A stretch of DNA of 64,000 nucleotides from positions 124,001 to 188,000 of the forward strand of contig JASAMV010004329.1 of the NCBI GenBank assembly GCA_030248065.1. Direction: 5' to 3'. This DNA is from Rhynchonema sp. JSB1_4. Its lineage: Eukaryota > Nematoda > Chromadorea > Monhysterida > Xyalidae. The notes beneath the pieces are model-generated. The model was not told where the DNA came from. It was given only the letters and a program-made list of their open reading frames with translations, and ran no database searches. The number at the start of each line of letters is the position of its first letter. The stretch's first letter is position 1. The translations under genes and the position numbers were made by a program. Shown here in pieces: positions 36,125-51,300 of the stretch.

Positions 36125-37050
36125 TGTGACTCGGTAGTTAATCGGATGTTAATCGTGCGACTAGGTTATAGTGTAGTTTAGTTGTGCGACCAGTATCAAG
36201 TTGCGGTCTTAATTTTCTGATGCTCGTCGCACAACTAGGCAGTGCGGGTATTATGGTAATCGCTCGCTGTGTGACTCGGTAGTGCGTGTGATATTAGTCG
36301 TGCGACTAGGCTGTAGTGTGGTTTAGTTGTGCGACCAGTATCAAGTTATCAAGTTGCGGTCTTAATTGTACGACTATATTCTGATGCTCGTCGCACAACT
36401 AGGCAGTGCGGGTATTGGCTGTGTGACTCGGTAGTGCGTGTGATGTTAATCGTGCGACTATCGTGCGGTTATAGTGTAGTTTAGTTGTTCGACCAGCATC
36501 AAGTTGCGGTGTTCATTGTACGGCTATTTTCCGATGCTCGTCGCACAACTAGGCAGTGCGGGTTTTGGCTGTGTGACGCGGTAGTGCGTGTGATGTTAGT
36601 CGTGCGACTAGGTTATAGTGTAGTTTAGTTGTGCGACCAGTATCAAGTTGCGGTCTTAATTGTACGACTATTTTCTGATGCTTGTCGCACAACTAGGCAG
36701 TGCGGGTATTGGCTGTGTGACTCGGTAGTGCGTGTGATATTAATCGTGCGACTATCGTGCGGTTATAGTGCAGTTTAGTTGTTCGACCAGCATCAAGTTG
36801 CGGTGTTCATTGTACGACTATTTTCCGATGCTCGTCGCACAACTAGGCAGTGCGGGTTTTGGCTGTGTGACGCGGTAGTGCGTGTGATGTTAGTCGTGCG
36901 ACTAGGTTATAGTGTAGTTTAGTTGTGCGACCAGTATCAAGTTGCGGTCTTAATTGTACGACTATTTTCTGATGCTTGTCGCACAACTAGGCAGTGCGGG
37001 TATTGGCTGTGTGACGCGGTAGTGCGTGTGATGTTAATCGTGCGACAAGT
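36125..37050. repeat. tandem array, about 147-bp unit with dimeric order
   Basis: The phrase TGTGTGACTCGGTAGT (with variants) starts units near 36125, 36269, 36419, 36570, 36715, 36866 and 37010. Alternating spacings of about 144 and 151 bp and alternating sequence variants (TTGTGCGACCAGTATC against TTGTTCGACCAGCATC) give a higher-order period of about 295 bp. Non-coding. Confidence 0.85.
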
Positions 37051-37748
37051 TTTTACTGTTTTTCAGAGTCCGTCTGGAGGTCAAAGAAGTGTGAAAAGTT
37101 CAGATCGGTCCACCCTGTAAAAACCGGTTTTTTGGGTCACCCAAAAAGTGGTAAAATTTCTGTTCGAGTTCAGGTTTGCGAGGTTGGCGCGGTTTAATGT
37201 GGATTGTGTTGAGCGATGTTTCGATTGTTTTTCAGTGTCCGTCTGGAGGTCAAAGAAGTGTGAAAATTTCAGATCGGTCCACCTTGTAAAAACCGTTTTT
37301 TGGGTCACCCAAATAGTGGTAAAATTTGTGTTCGAGTTTCGTTTCACATGTGTTAATTTGAATTCCCGAGCGTAGGTCGGACTTAAAAGCATGTGTGGTC
37401 GTTGTAAACGATTTCGTGAAAGGTACGTGAATTGATATAAGCGATTTCGTGCATATAAGCGCATGATTTCAACTGCCGCGCACCCATTTCTTTGCGCGAC
37501 ACTAATCTCTTAGCTGATTGGTTGTGATAAGCTTTGTTAATCCCCCGTGGGAAAGTTGCGCGTGGGAAAGTTGCGCGTGTGAAAGTTTATAATTATGTGT
37601 GCTTTTTCTCACGCTTGATCATGCTGTGCATTCTTGTTTGTTTTATTTGGTGCGGGTTTCGTAAAGTTATGGCTTTCTGATTGAAGCCGAGTCTTTTTAT
37701 GAAATTAAATAGGCAAATCATGGATAATTTCTATTTTGCCAAGTGCTA
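37051..37748. repeat. flanking units and spacer of the satellite block
   Basis: Two further copies of the 35.9 kb unit (37060-37190, 37218-37345), then AT-rich spacer with repeated GGGAAAGTTGCGCGTG words near 37550. No gene recognised. Confidence 0.55.
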
Positions 37749-39260
37749 TCGACGGCGACGCAGCGAGCCGACGGAGATCGCTTTTGCCCGTTAGTTGGAG
37801 GAGTAGCCTGTCCAGCCTGCATTTTGTGATGTTAGTTGAGGGACTATCCTGTGTGTTTTGTGACGCCAGCCAGTACTTCTAATGTTGTATTGTGTACAGT
37901 CAATCAACACCCTGTCCAATCTGTATTTTATGACGTTAATTGTCGGACTAGCCTGTGCATTTCGTGCCGTTAGTTGTTGGACTAACCAATCCAGCCTGTG
38001 CGTTTTGTGTTTAGAGATATTAGTTATGTCTTGTATTGACACTCAAGGGCATCGACGGCGACGCAACGCGTCGACGGAGATCGCCCTTGCCTGTGAGTCT
38101 TGCTCGTTTGTCAGGGAACTAGCCTGTATATTTTGTGATGTTAATTGTCGGACTAGCCTGTGCATTTCGTGCCGTTAGTTGTTGGACTAACCAATCCAGC
38201 CTGTGCGTTTTGTGTTTAGAGATATTAGTCATGTCTTGTATTGACACTCAAGGGCATCGACGGCGACGCAACGCGTCGACGGAGATCGCCCTTGCCCGTC
38301 AGTCTTGCCCGTTGGTCGGGGGACCAGCCTGTATATTTTTTGACGTTAATTGTCGGACTAGCCTGTGCATTTCGAGCCGTTAGTTGGTGGACTAACCAAT
38401 CCAGGCTGTGTGTTTAGTGATTAGGCATATTAGTCACGTCATGTATTGACACTCAAGGGCATCGACGGCGACGCAACGCGTCGACGGAGATCGCCCTTGC
38501 CCGTCAGTCTTGCCCGTTGGTCGGGGGACCAGCCTGTATATTTTATGACGTTAATTGTCGGACTAGCCTGTGCATTTCGTGCCGTTAGTTGTTGGACTAA
38601 CCAATCCAGCCTGTGCGTTTTGTGTTTAGAGATATTAGTCATGTCTTGTATTGACACTCAAGGGCATCGACGGCGACGCAACGCGTCGACGGAGATCGCC
38701 CTTGCCTGTCAGTCTTGCTCGTTTGTCGGGGGACTAGCCTGTATATTTTGTGATGTTAATTGTCGGACTAGCATGTGCATTTCGTGCCGTTAGTTGTTGG
38801 ACTAACCAATCCAGCGTGTGCGTTTTGTGTTTAGAGATATTAGTCATGTCTTGTATTGACACTGAAGGGCATCGACGGCGACGCAACGCGTCGACGGAGA
38901 TCGCCCTTGCCTGTCAGTCTTGCTCGTTTGTCGGGGGACTAGCCTGTATATTTTGTGATGTTAATTGTCGGACTAGCCTGTGCATTTCGTGCCGTTAGTT
39001 GTTGGACTAACCAATCCAGCCTGTGCGTTTTGTGTTTAGAGATATTAGTTATGTCTTGTATTGACACTCAAGGGCATCGACGGCGACGCAACGCGTCGAC
39101 GGAGATCGCCCTTGCCCGTTAGCTTTCTCGTTGGTCGGGGGACTAGACTGTATATTTTGTGACGTTAATTGTCGGACTAGGCTGTGCATTTTGTGCCCTT
39201 AGTTGGTGGATTAACCTATCCAGCTCGTGTGTTTTGTGTTTAGAGATATTACTCATGTCC
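37749..39260. repeat. 205-bp tandem satellite, six regular copies plus a degenerate leader
   Basis: ATCGACGGCGACGCAACGCG starts at 38051, 38256, 38461, 38666, 38871 and 39076: five intervals of exactly 205 bp. A more diverged copy precedes them from 37749. Each unit includes a hyphenated dyad around CGACGCAACGCGTCG and TTGTTGGACTAACCAATCC. 205 is not divisible by three, so the short open frames seen across units are not evidence of coding. Confidence 0.92.
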
Positions 39261-39880
39261 TGTATTTGCGATGACGGAGTACGCGTGACAACTTTGACGT
39301 GTTTGATGGCTGCCCCGCCCGTACTTGTTAGTTGTCGCATCACTGGAGTGTAGGTCGTTGAATTTAGTCGCACAACAGACGGCAAATTTTGTCATGCTTG
39401 GTCGCACAACTAAGAATGTACATTATCAATTTAGTCGTGCAACCGACAGAAAATGTCGCCACACTTCGTCGGACGATTGGTAACGTGTGTGGCAGAATCC
39501 AGTTCAACAACATACAACAATTCAGCTTCTTGATTTCGTTGCCTTTGATTACAGTACTGTGATGAACAATTATAGTTCAAGACAAAAAGTGGAAAGGATG
39601 TGGTTGTTGCGTGTTGCAAAATGCACGCTTACGACGGCATCGCAACGCGATGACGGAGTACGCGTGACAACTTTGACGTGTTTGATGGCTGCCCCGCCCG
39701 CACTGGGTAGTTGTTGTTGGTTGACTATTGTTTCGCGTGTGCTGCTTCATTTGTGCTTTTGTTTATTATATTTATCTTGTGTACAGTAAAGCAACGCACG
39801 AGCCACGACGGCATCCATCGCGATGCCGGAGTGCGCGTTCCCATTTGATGTCTTCACAAGACTCGACAAAAGGGTCAAAA
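39261..39880. repeat. direct repeat of about 70 bp in spacer
   Basis: ACGGAGTACGCGTGACAAC with its continuation GTGTTTGATGGCTGCCCC occurs at about 39274-39330 and again at about 39653-39705. The rest is unassigned. Confidence 0.6.
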
Positions 39881-41095
39881 CTAGGAAAAAAGTGCCGGAG
39901 GCAGCGCCGTATACCTTGGTTGTGGTGACCACACGTTGTCACTCTGTTTCTGATGATATAATGGGTCAAAACAAGCACCTTGTCCTCTATGCAGTATTTC
40001 CGTCAGTTTCTGATGATATAATGGATCAAAACAAGCACCCTGGCCTTCATACACTTTTTTACACAGTTTCTGATGATACAATGGGTCAAAACAAGCCTGT
40101 TCGTTCACTTTGACGACAACCAAGGTATACGCCGCGCGCTCGCCGGGGAGTTACCACCATTGTTTGTGTCATCAACTGCGAGTTAAATGGGTCAGCCAAT
40201 TTTGTTGCCGGTCACAAACACAGTTTTCGAAATGATCAGTGATGTACAAACTGAGTGTCCTAGTCGACCAACCAGTGTCACAGATTTTAGAACGCTATGG
40301 TTCATTTAAGTTGGCAGTCGTCTAACTTGTGTCATAAATTGCGGAACTTACAGTCGTGGTTCAACCGGTGATAATCTAGTCGTGCAACTAGCGTCACAAG
40401 TTGCTCAACCAAGTGATTCAACTAAGCTAGTGATAATATAGTTGTCCAACTAGTCTCTCAAACTGCGGTACGTGGTGGTGCAACTTGTGATAATTGCATA
40501 AGTCGTCCATTAACGGCGCGATAGTCTGGTAGTAACAGTAGAACCTAGTGATGGTATCATAGTCGTTCGACCAGTGTTGCGTAGGCGATCGCCGATCTTG
40601 TTCATGGAGGTAATTTGTTTTCAGTTGTGAATTGTGCTCTAGGTTGGACTTTTCGTCAATTTTTGCATTGGATCTTTTCCTGACGTCACATCCTCACAAG
40701 TTTGTCGGTTGTGAAAACTTGATTTTAGTTCCAAATACAAATGCATAAGCTTCCGTGGAAAGTTTGACATGTGGTAACGCGGACCCATTTAACTCGCAGT
40801 TGATGACACAAACAATGGTGGTAACTCCCCGGCGAGCGCGCGGCGTATACCTTGGTTGTCGTCAAAGTGAACGAACAGGCTTGTTTTGACCCATTGTATC
40901 ATCAGAAACTGTGTAAAAAAGTGTATGAAGGCCAGGGTGCTTGTTTTGATCCATTATATCATCAGAAACTGACGGAAATACTGCATAGAGGACAAGGTGC
41001 TTGTTTTGACCCATTATATCATCAGAAACAGAGTGACAACGTGTGGTCACCACAACCAAGGTATACGGCGCTGCCTCCGGCACTTTTTTCCTAGT
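39881..41095. repeat. near-perfect long inverted repeat
   Basis: Arms of about 312 bp (39881-40192 and 40784-41095) are inverted copies; at least 243 bp of each encode the same 80-residue frame on opposite strands, so identity there is essentially complete. Each arm contains three 60-bp direct repeats beginning TTTCTGATGATA and is bounded inside by GTATACCTTGGTTG in inverted orientation. The loop (about 590 bp) is unrelated. Looks like a foldback element; the repeated frame is not considered a gene. Confidence 0.9.
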
Positions 41096-42159
41096 GTGAT
41101 TATCCAAGCGAATTGGGGCAACGGCTAAATTGGCGTTTTTCGGCTATCACTAGAACAACTAATATTTTAACGCATGTTTCTCCCAACGACAGAACTGGTG
41201 GGCCCGAATAACCGCGGTGGGCAAGGGTGCCAAAGTGGTGCAGCTTTGGTCTCGATGATTTTATGAGCGGCAATGACAAATGAGCTAAACACCATGCGGC
41301 AGTGTGCAACTATACACGAGGTTACGGTAGTGGGTGCACACATGTGTGAGCCGTTAACACAACAAAGTGTGCCGTGCGCCGCAGCACGACACAAAAGATC
41401 GCGGCTTGTACAAACATGTTGATAGCACGCAGTTCAGAGTCGCAAAAGCACTCGACCACACACCCAATGCAAGTCCCACATTGCGAACCTTCTGCGAGTG
41501 AAATGACTTGCGCAGAGACGTACTGTCCATTTAACGTATGGTCGTTACATAATGATTCTCCAATTGATTCTTGAAAAAAGGTGCAACATTTTATCAAACC
41601 TGCACAAAAAGATGGCCAAGTAATGTGATGCCGCCAAATATATTCCTTGCAAAAAGTGTAAAGGTTGACGCACTTAATCGAATATCATACAGTAGTGCGG
41701 GTCCAAAAAAAACAAGGAAAGGCAGAAGGTACAAAACTATGCATTACAATGTGCTTACGGTCAACCAGAACCAGTTCAGTGCACAATCTGTGGTGGTGGT
41801 ACAATGGTGGTATAGGGTTGAACGTAACAATCACAGCGAGTCTTGATATCGTATAACAAATCCAGGACCGAAATAATCAATTATCATGTTAAAATTGAAA
41901 AAAGTCCATGCCACATCGAAAAAATTTAGAAATATCAAGAAAATGACAATAAATGATGAATTTTCAATACAATTCAAGTCGGTAAGTAGAAAATATGAGA
42001 AAAATAAATGTTTTAGTATTCCAAGTGTTCGGTAAGAAAATAACAAATGCTAACCGTTAGGAAAGAAGCAATTGAGGGTAAATTAAGTTTTCAGGGTTTG
42101 GTCGGTGTGCGGTAAACTAAAATGCAAGGTTAGTGATTTCAATCAAAATCAATGCAGAT
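41096..42159. other. intergenic, no gene recognised
   Basis: Small open frames on both strands overlap each other and show no domain. The last eight bases are the left copy of duplication atgcagat. Confidence 0.4.
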
Positions 42160-42524
42160 CAGTGGTGTCTTGGGGGGGGTTACCCCCCTGGTATGGGGTA
42201 TGGGAAATCGGCCGGGGGCATGGGGTATGGGAAATTTTTCACTTTTGGAACAAGCACCCCTAAGAAATGACTTTTTGACCCCGAGAAGCACCAAAATTGA
42301 CCATTTTTCGTCCAAAAATGTCAAAAGTCGCTTGCTGTCGCAAGAAAACTCTTTTTTAAGCCCTTTTAGACCATCTTTTGGCACTTTTAGAAGATTTTTG
42401 GGGTCATTTTTTCAAACCCCCCCCCGTGGTATGGAAAATTTTTGATTTTTGGGGGCATGTATGGGAAATTTCCCGAAAATTGGGCTGGGTATGGGAAAAT
42501 TTCGATTTCTCAACGACACCACTG
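42160..42524. mobile_element. family 5 (CAGTGGTGTC) hAT-like MITE, GTATGGGAAA repeat type
   Basis: Ends CAGTGGTGTCTTGGGG and CTCAACGACACCACTG; perfect 8-bp duplication atgcagat (42152-42159, 42525-42532). Subterminal repeats are GGTATGGGAAAT; centre CGCTTGCTGTCGCAAG. Compare with 20624-21049. Confidence 0.94.
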
Positions 42525-42532
42525 ATGCAGAT

Positions 42533-43730
42533 AATAATATATTGTTTGCTAAAAACCACTGAACCATTATGTGACGCGCATCGTTTTTACAGAACCCATG
42601 ACAAAAATCACATCAACCAAAGTTTTCTTAGACGGTGGACAGATGAATAAAACCCGTTGTTAGCGACCAAAGCTTATACAGCAGCTAGCAAAGAGAACGG
42701 TTACATACACTTACGTGCTGTTGATATCACAAATATCTGAACGTACAAAAATTGATCATCAAACAAACAAGATTGCATTTATCAATGAAGAGCTGTCGAA
42801 GATTCGATGAGAGAGATTAGCTCCAAGACAGCATGAGGAACACACAGCACGGTGAGGAACGAAAAAACTGATGAGCCGAGATTAATGACAGGAGCGACCG
42901 TGCTTGATGGAGAACAACAGCTATGATTGGGTCAGAATAATTCAAACAATGATCTATGTATGATTGATAGTACCTTGACAAATTTTGTTGGCCAACGATC
43001 CTACTCTGGCAACATTGTTCTGTCACATTGGACACCCAAAAAGCAGCATACAGTAGGTAACTTCGGTTATTACGTGACTCGTTCGCGACGAAGAAGGTAG
43101 AACACAATAATGTGAGAAATGAAGTTTATGAGTGTCACTAGAAACAAATGATTATCCCATACGCCATGCAGGTGTCGTCAGATAGAAAGAGGAATCAACC
43201 CGAACAATTGTAAGCCAAGCGATTGTTGTCGATTGGGGCGCACAGAAACAACAGGACCGAATAACCCAGCGGGCGAGAGTTAGGGCGATTTGTCCACAAC
43301 AGAAACACGGCGTACCGATCCGATCACATATGTACAGACGCGGTGTACTGCACGCCTCGAGACGCAAAATTCCAGCGTGAGGGACGATACTGCAATGTGA
43401 AATGTGTGCTGGTTTTTGACTGGCTTGAACAATGAGTGAGCGTGCGCCAGATTATCGTCAATGCCAATGCATGAGATCAGATCATGGCAAAATTGGGCCT
43501 GATGACCGACGTTGTTGAAGAAGTATGAGCGCGTTTCACTCACTGCAAACCCGCCGAGATGTACGGTGTTTTCATGCAACCACAAAACGCTGGACTTTTC
43601 AACTTTTTGCGGAGGCAGAACTTGTCAGTTTTGTGTGTCGTAGTTTTTGATACGAATCACGCACTAATGTTGAATAGCGTAAAACTTGTTCAGCAGGAAC
43701 AGAGGGGCAACTCGCACGCAGTGCGCCAAC
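42533..43730. other. intergenic, PLXDC 3' flank
   Basis: No recognisable exon or repeat. It should contain the 3' untranslated region of the plexin-domain-containing gene and might hold an alternative last exon of that gene. Confidence 0.4.
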
Positions 43731-48965
<5,235 letters not shown>

Positions 48966-49221
48966 ACCGTGTTTGGTATTGGATGCGATTTTTATGGACC
49001 AGACGGTGAATGCGGCCTAAAACTCAGCCGGACGAGACGAGGGCCGTCGTTTGTGTCACACAATAACCAGATTGCACACTGCAAATTCAAAACCGTTCAT
49101 TAGTAGTGCTTTAATATATTGTGGCGAGGATAAGACAAAGTAACGGTTTCTGCCTTCAGCCATTCAGCTGTGGGGCACCCGAAAACAGGATAAGCCCTGG
49201 GATTGGCTGCTCAGGGCTTGG
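48966..49221. other. PLXDC upstream region
   Basis: Short upstream stretch between the PLXDC start codon and a transposon end at 49222. No promoter element can be assigned with confidence. Confidence 0.4.
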
Positions 49222-49670
49222 CAGTGCTGTGGCTGGGGGTCACCGAAAGCAAAGTACAGTATCCCCCCTCGGCCTCGCCGGTACGGTATGTGGCCCCCCG
49301 CGCTGAGGTATGGTATCTCCCCCTCTCTGGTGTCTGGTACGATATCTCCCCCGCCAATTTTTCCAACATTTCACTCAAAAATTCGCTTGCTTGGTCCAAA
49401 ATGGCTAAAAACGGGTCAAAAGTATAGTTGCGGAATGCGGATGGAAAAGAACCGGTTTTCTTTTCGTGAAAAAAAAACTGAAAAAACCGGGTCAATTTTT
49501 TTGGACCGCCGAAAATAAATTTCCGACTTCCGTGAAAAAAACGGGCAAAATTTTTACCAACTTTTGACCAAAAGTTACGTTTTGGACCCTCATTTTTCAA
49601 CAATCTGAAAGTTCATCAATGCAGAAGTGTCATCTGGACTCCGGAAAAACGTCCGGACCGGACTTGGGAC
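49222..49670. mobile_element. CAGTGCTGTGGC-ended element, left part only
   Basis: Starts CAGTGCTGTGGCTGGGG, followed by GTACGGTATGTGGCCCC and GGTATCTCCCC type repeats and A-tract/T-tract blocks near 49440-49560. No right end or duplication was found, so it is truncated or its right end lies beyond the later insertions. Confidence 0.6.
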
Positions 49671-49707
49671 CACTGTAGTGGCTGGGGGGGATTCCCCCCC
49701 TAAGGGG

Positions 49708-50532
49708 CAGTGTGGTGGCAGGCCAATCGACCCAAGATACCCCAGGGGGGGAAGGTTTCGGAGTTACTCGAGATACCCCCCAGAGGCTACCCAAGATACC
49801 CCTATAGTCCGTCAAAAGGCGAAAAAAGGCCGTTTTTTGCATGCAATTTTACTGCAAATTTGGCCCAAAAGTGGGTACTTTTTGACATTTTTGCCGAAAA
49901 TTGGCCTAAAATGACCATTTTTGGGTGCTTGCGCGCGGAGCGCGCGATTTTTAGGGGTTCCGAGGTCGAAAAACACCTATTTTTGCCTTTGAAAACATAA
50001 ATCTACTTACTCGAGATACCCTCTGGGCTGGGGTGGGCTCGAGATAGATACCCTTCCCCCCATCCCCCCCCCTAAGGGTTGACTCGAGATAGATACCCCT
50101 TAGGGGGGGAATCCCCCCCCCCATCCCCCCCCAGCCAGTGTAGTTCCTGGTCCGGAGGGGGAACAGACGTACCCTCCACTATTTTCGGAGGGGGAACAGA
50201 CGTACCTACCTGGGGGGGGGGGACGGGGTGGGAAGTCCCAACTTGGGGGGGGACGGAAAAAAGTCATTTTTTGAGGTCGAAAAATTGGACTATTTTTGCC
50301 TTCTTTTACGAAAAATCCCCCATAAAAAGGGTATTTTGCTTTTTTTGGGGTCCCCCCAAATTTCCCTTTTTTGGCCAAAAATCCCTTTTCCCCAAATTTC
50401 CCCCTTTAGAAAAAAAGGGGGGCCAACACGCCCCGGGGGGGGGCGGGGCGCCAGGGGGAACAGCCGTACCCGTGGGGGGGGGTCCCCCCCTCCCCCCCCC
50501 CAGGAACTACACTGCCCCCAGCCACTACAGTG
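49708..50532. mobile_element. family 6 element, inverted, nested
   Basis: Ends CAGTGTGGTGGCAGGCC and CCCCAGCCACTACAGTG; perfect 8-bp duplication ctaagggg (49700-49707, 50533-50540). Central dyad GCGCGCGGAGCGCGCG. It hosts 50136-50514. Confidence 0.9.
50136..50514. mobile_element. family 3b (CAGTGTAGTTCCTGG) MITE, ACAGACGTACC repeat type
   Basis: Ends CAGTGTAGTTCCTGGTCCGG and CCAGGAACTACACTG; perfect duplication cccccagc (50128-50135, 50515-50522). Repeat GGGGGAACAGACGTACC. Third level of nesting in this block. Confidence 0.92.
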
Positions 50533-50878
50533 CTAAGGGGTATGGATGGGGGGGAAGGGTATCTATCTCGAGCCGACCCCAAAGGGTATCTCGAGTAAGT
50601 AGATTTATGGTTTTCAAAGGCAAAAATAGGTGTTTTTCGACCTCGGGACCCCAAAAAATCGCGCGCAAACACCCAAAAAATGGTCATTTTAGGCCAGTTT
50701 TCGGCAAACCCATTTTTAGGCCAATTTTGCAGTAAAATTGCATGCAAAAAACGGCCTTTTTTCGCCTTTTGACGGACCATAGGGGTATCTTGGGTAGCCT
50801 CTGGGGGGTATCTCGAGTAAGTCCGAAACCTTCCCCCCCCCTAGGGTATCTTGGGTCGATTGGCCTGCCACCACACTG

Positions 50879-51300
50879 GACTTTTGGCTTCCGGCCGGGC
50901 CGGCGATTTTTTGTCAGTCGGGCCAAAAGATTGCGCTTCGCGCAGAGTATTTGTACTTTTTTGTGGGACCGGGACCGGACCCAAACCCAAAGGGACCCGA
51001 TTCACCGAATCCGAATCACAAAAACACAACCCGAGAAAATTTTGCAATTTTGGCTTTTTTGGACCATTTTTTCCTTTGATCCCAAAATCGGGCCAGGCCG
51101 GTCCGGTCGGACCTTAGGCTCGGGCCGGAGTTTCGAATAGTGGTGGTGGTGGTCGGGCCGCGGTTCAATCCTAGTCTCTGGCCGGCCCGAACACAAGAAA
51201 TCCCGCCACACTGGCCAGGGTCTGTCTTTTTCTCTGGAATTGTCTTGCGGAGGAGCAGCAGCAAAATCAGTAATCTTCAGCACAGCATCACATAATATCT
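50879..51300. repeat. GGCCCGGCC-rich repeat, probable hAT-element remnant
   Basis: Several GGGCCGG/CCGGCCC words resemble the subterminal repeats of the CAGAGGTCGC element (21852-22639). No terminal repeat pair or duplication could be fixed. Confidence 0.45.

Larger units (their letters stand above)
49671..50878. mobile_element. family 6 element hosting an inverted sister copy
   Basis: Ends CACTGTAGTGGCTGGGG (49671) and GGCCTGCCACCACACTG (50878). Repeats of the type CTCGAGATACCC and CCCAAGATACCCC. Another family 6 element (49708-50532) is inserted 37 bp from its left end. The outer duplication is imperfect. Confidence 0.75.

Noticed and set aside
38051..39261. Regular repeats resembling a CRISPR array
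   Set aside because: The whole 205-bp unit repeats, with no unique spacers, and the host is a eukaryote.
40852..41094. 80-residue open frame present identically on the other strand at 39881-40123
   Set aside because: It arises from 60-bp direct repeats inside an inverted repeat; there is no start context, splice pattern or known domain, so it is treated as repeat DNA.
41167..43585. Cys-rich minus-strand frames between the satellite block and PLXDC
   Set aside because: Both strands are equally open, no domain is recognisable and no splice chain could be built.
49671..49678. Perfect duplication for the outer family 6 element
   Set aside because: The flanks (gacttggg against gacttttg) agree only partly, so the outer boundary is left uncertain.
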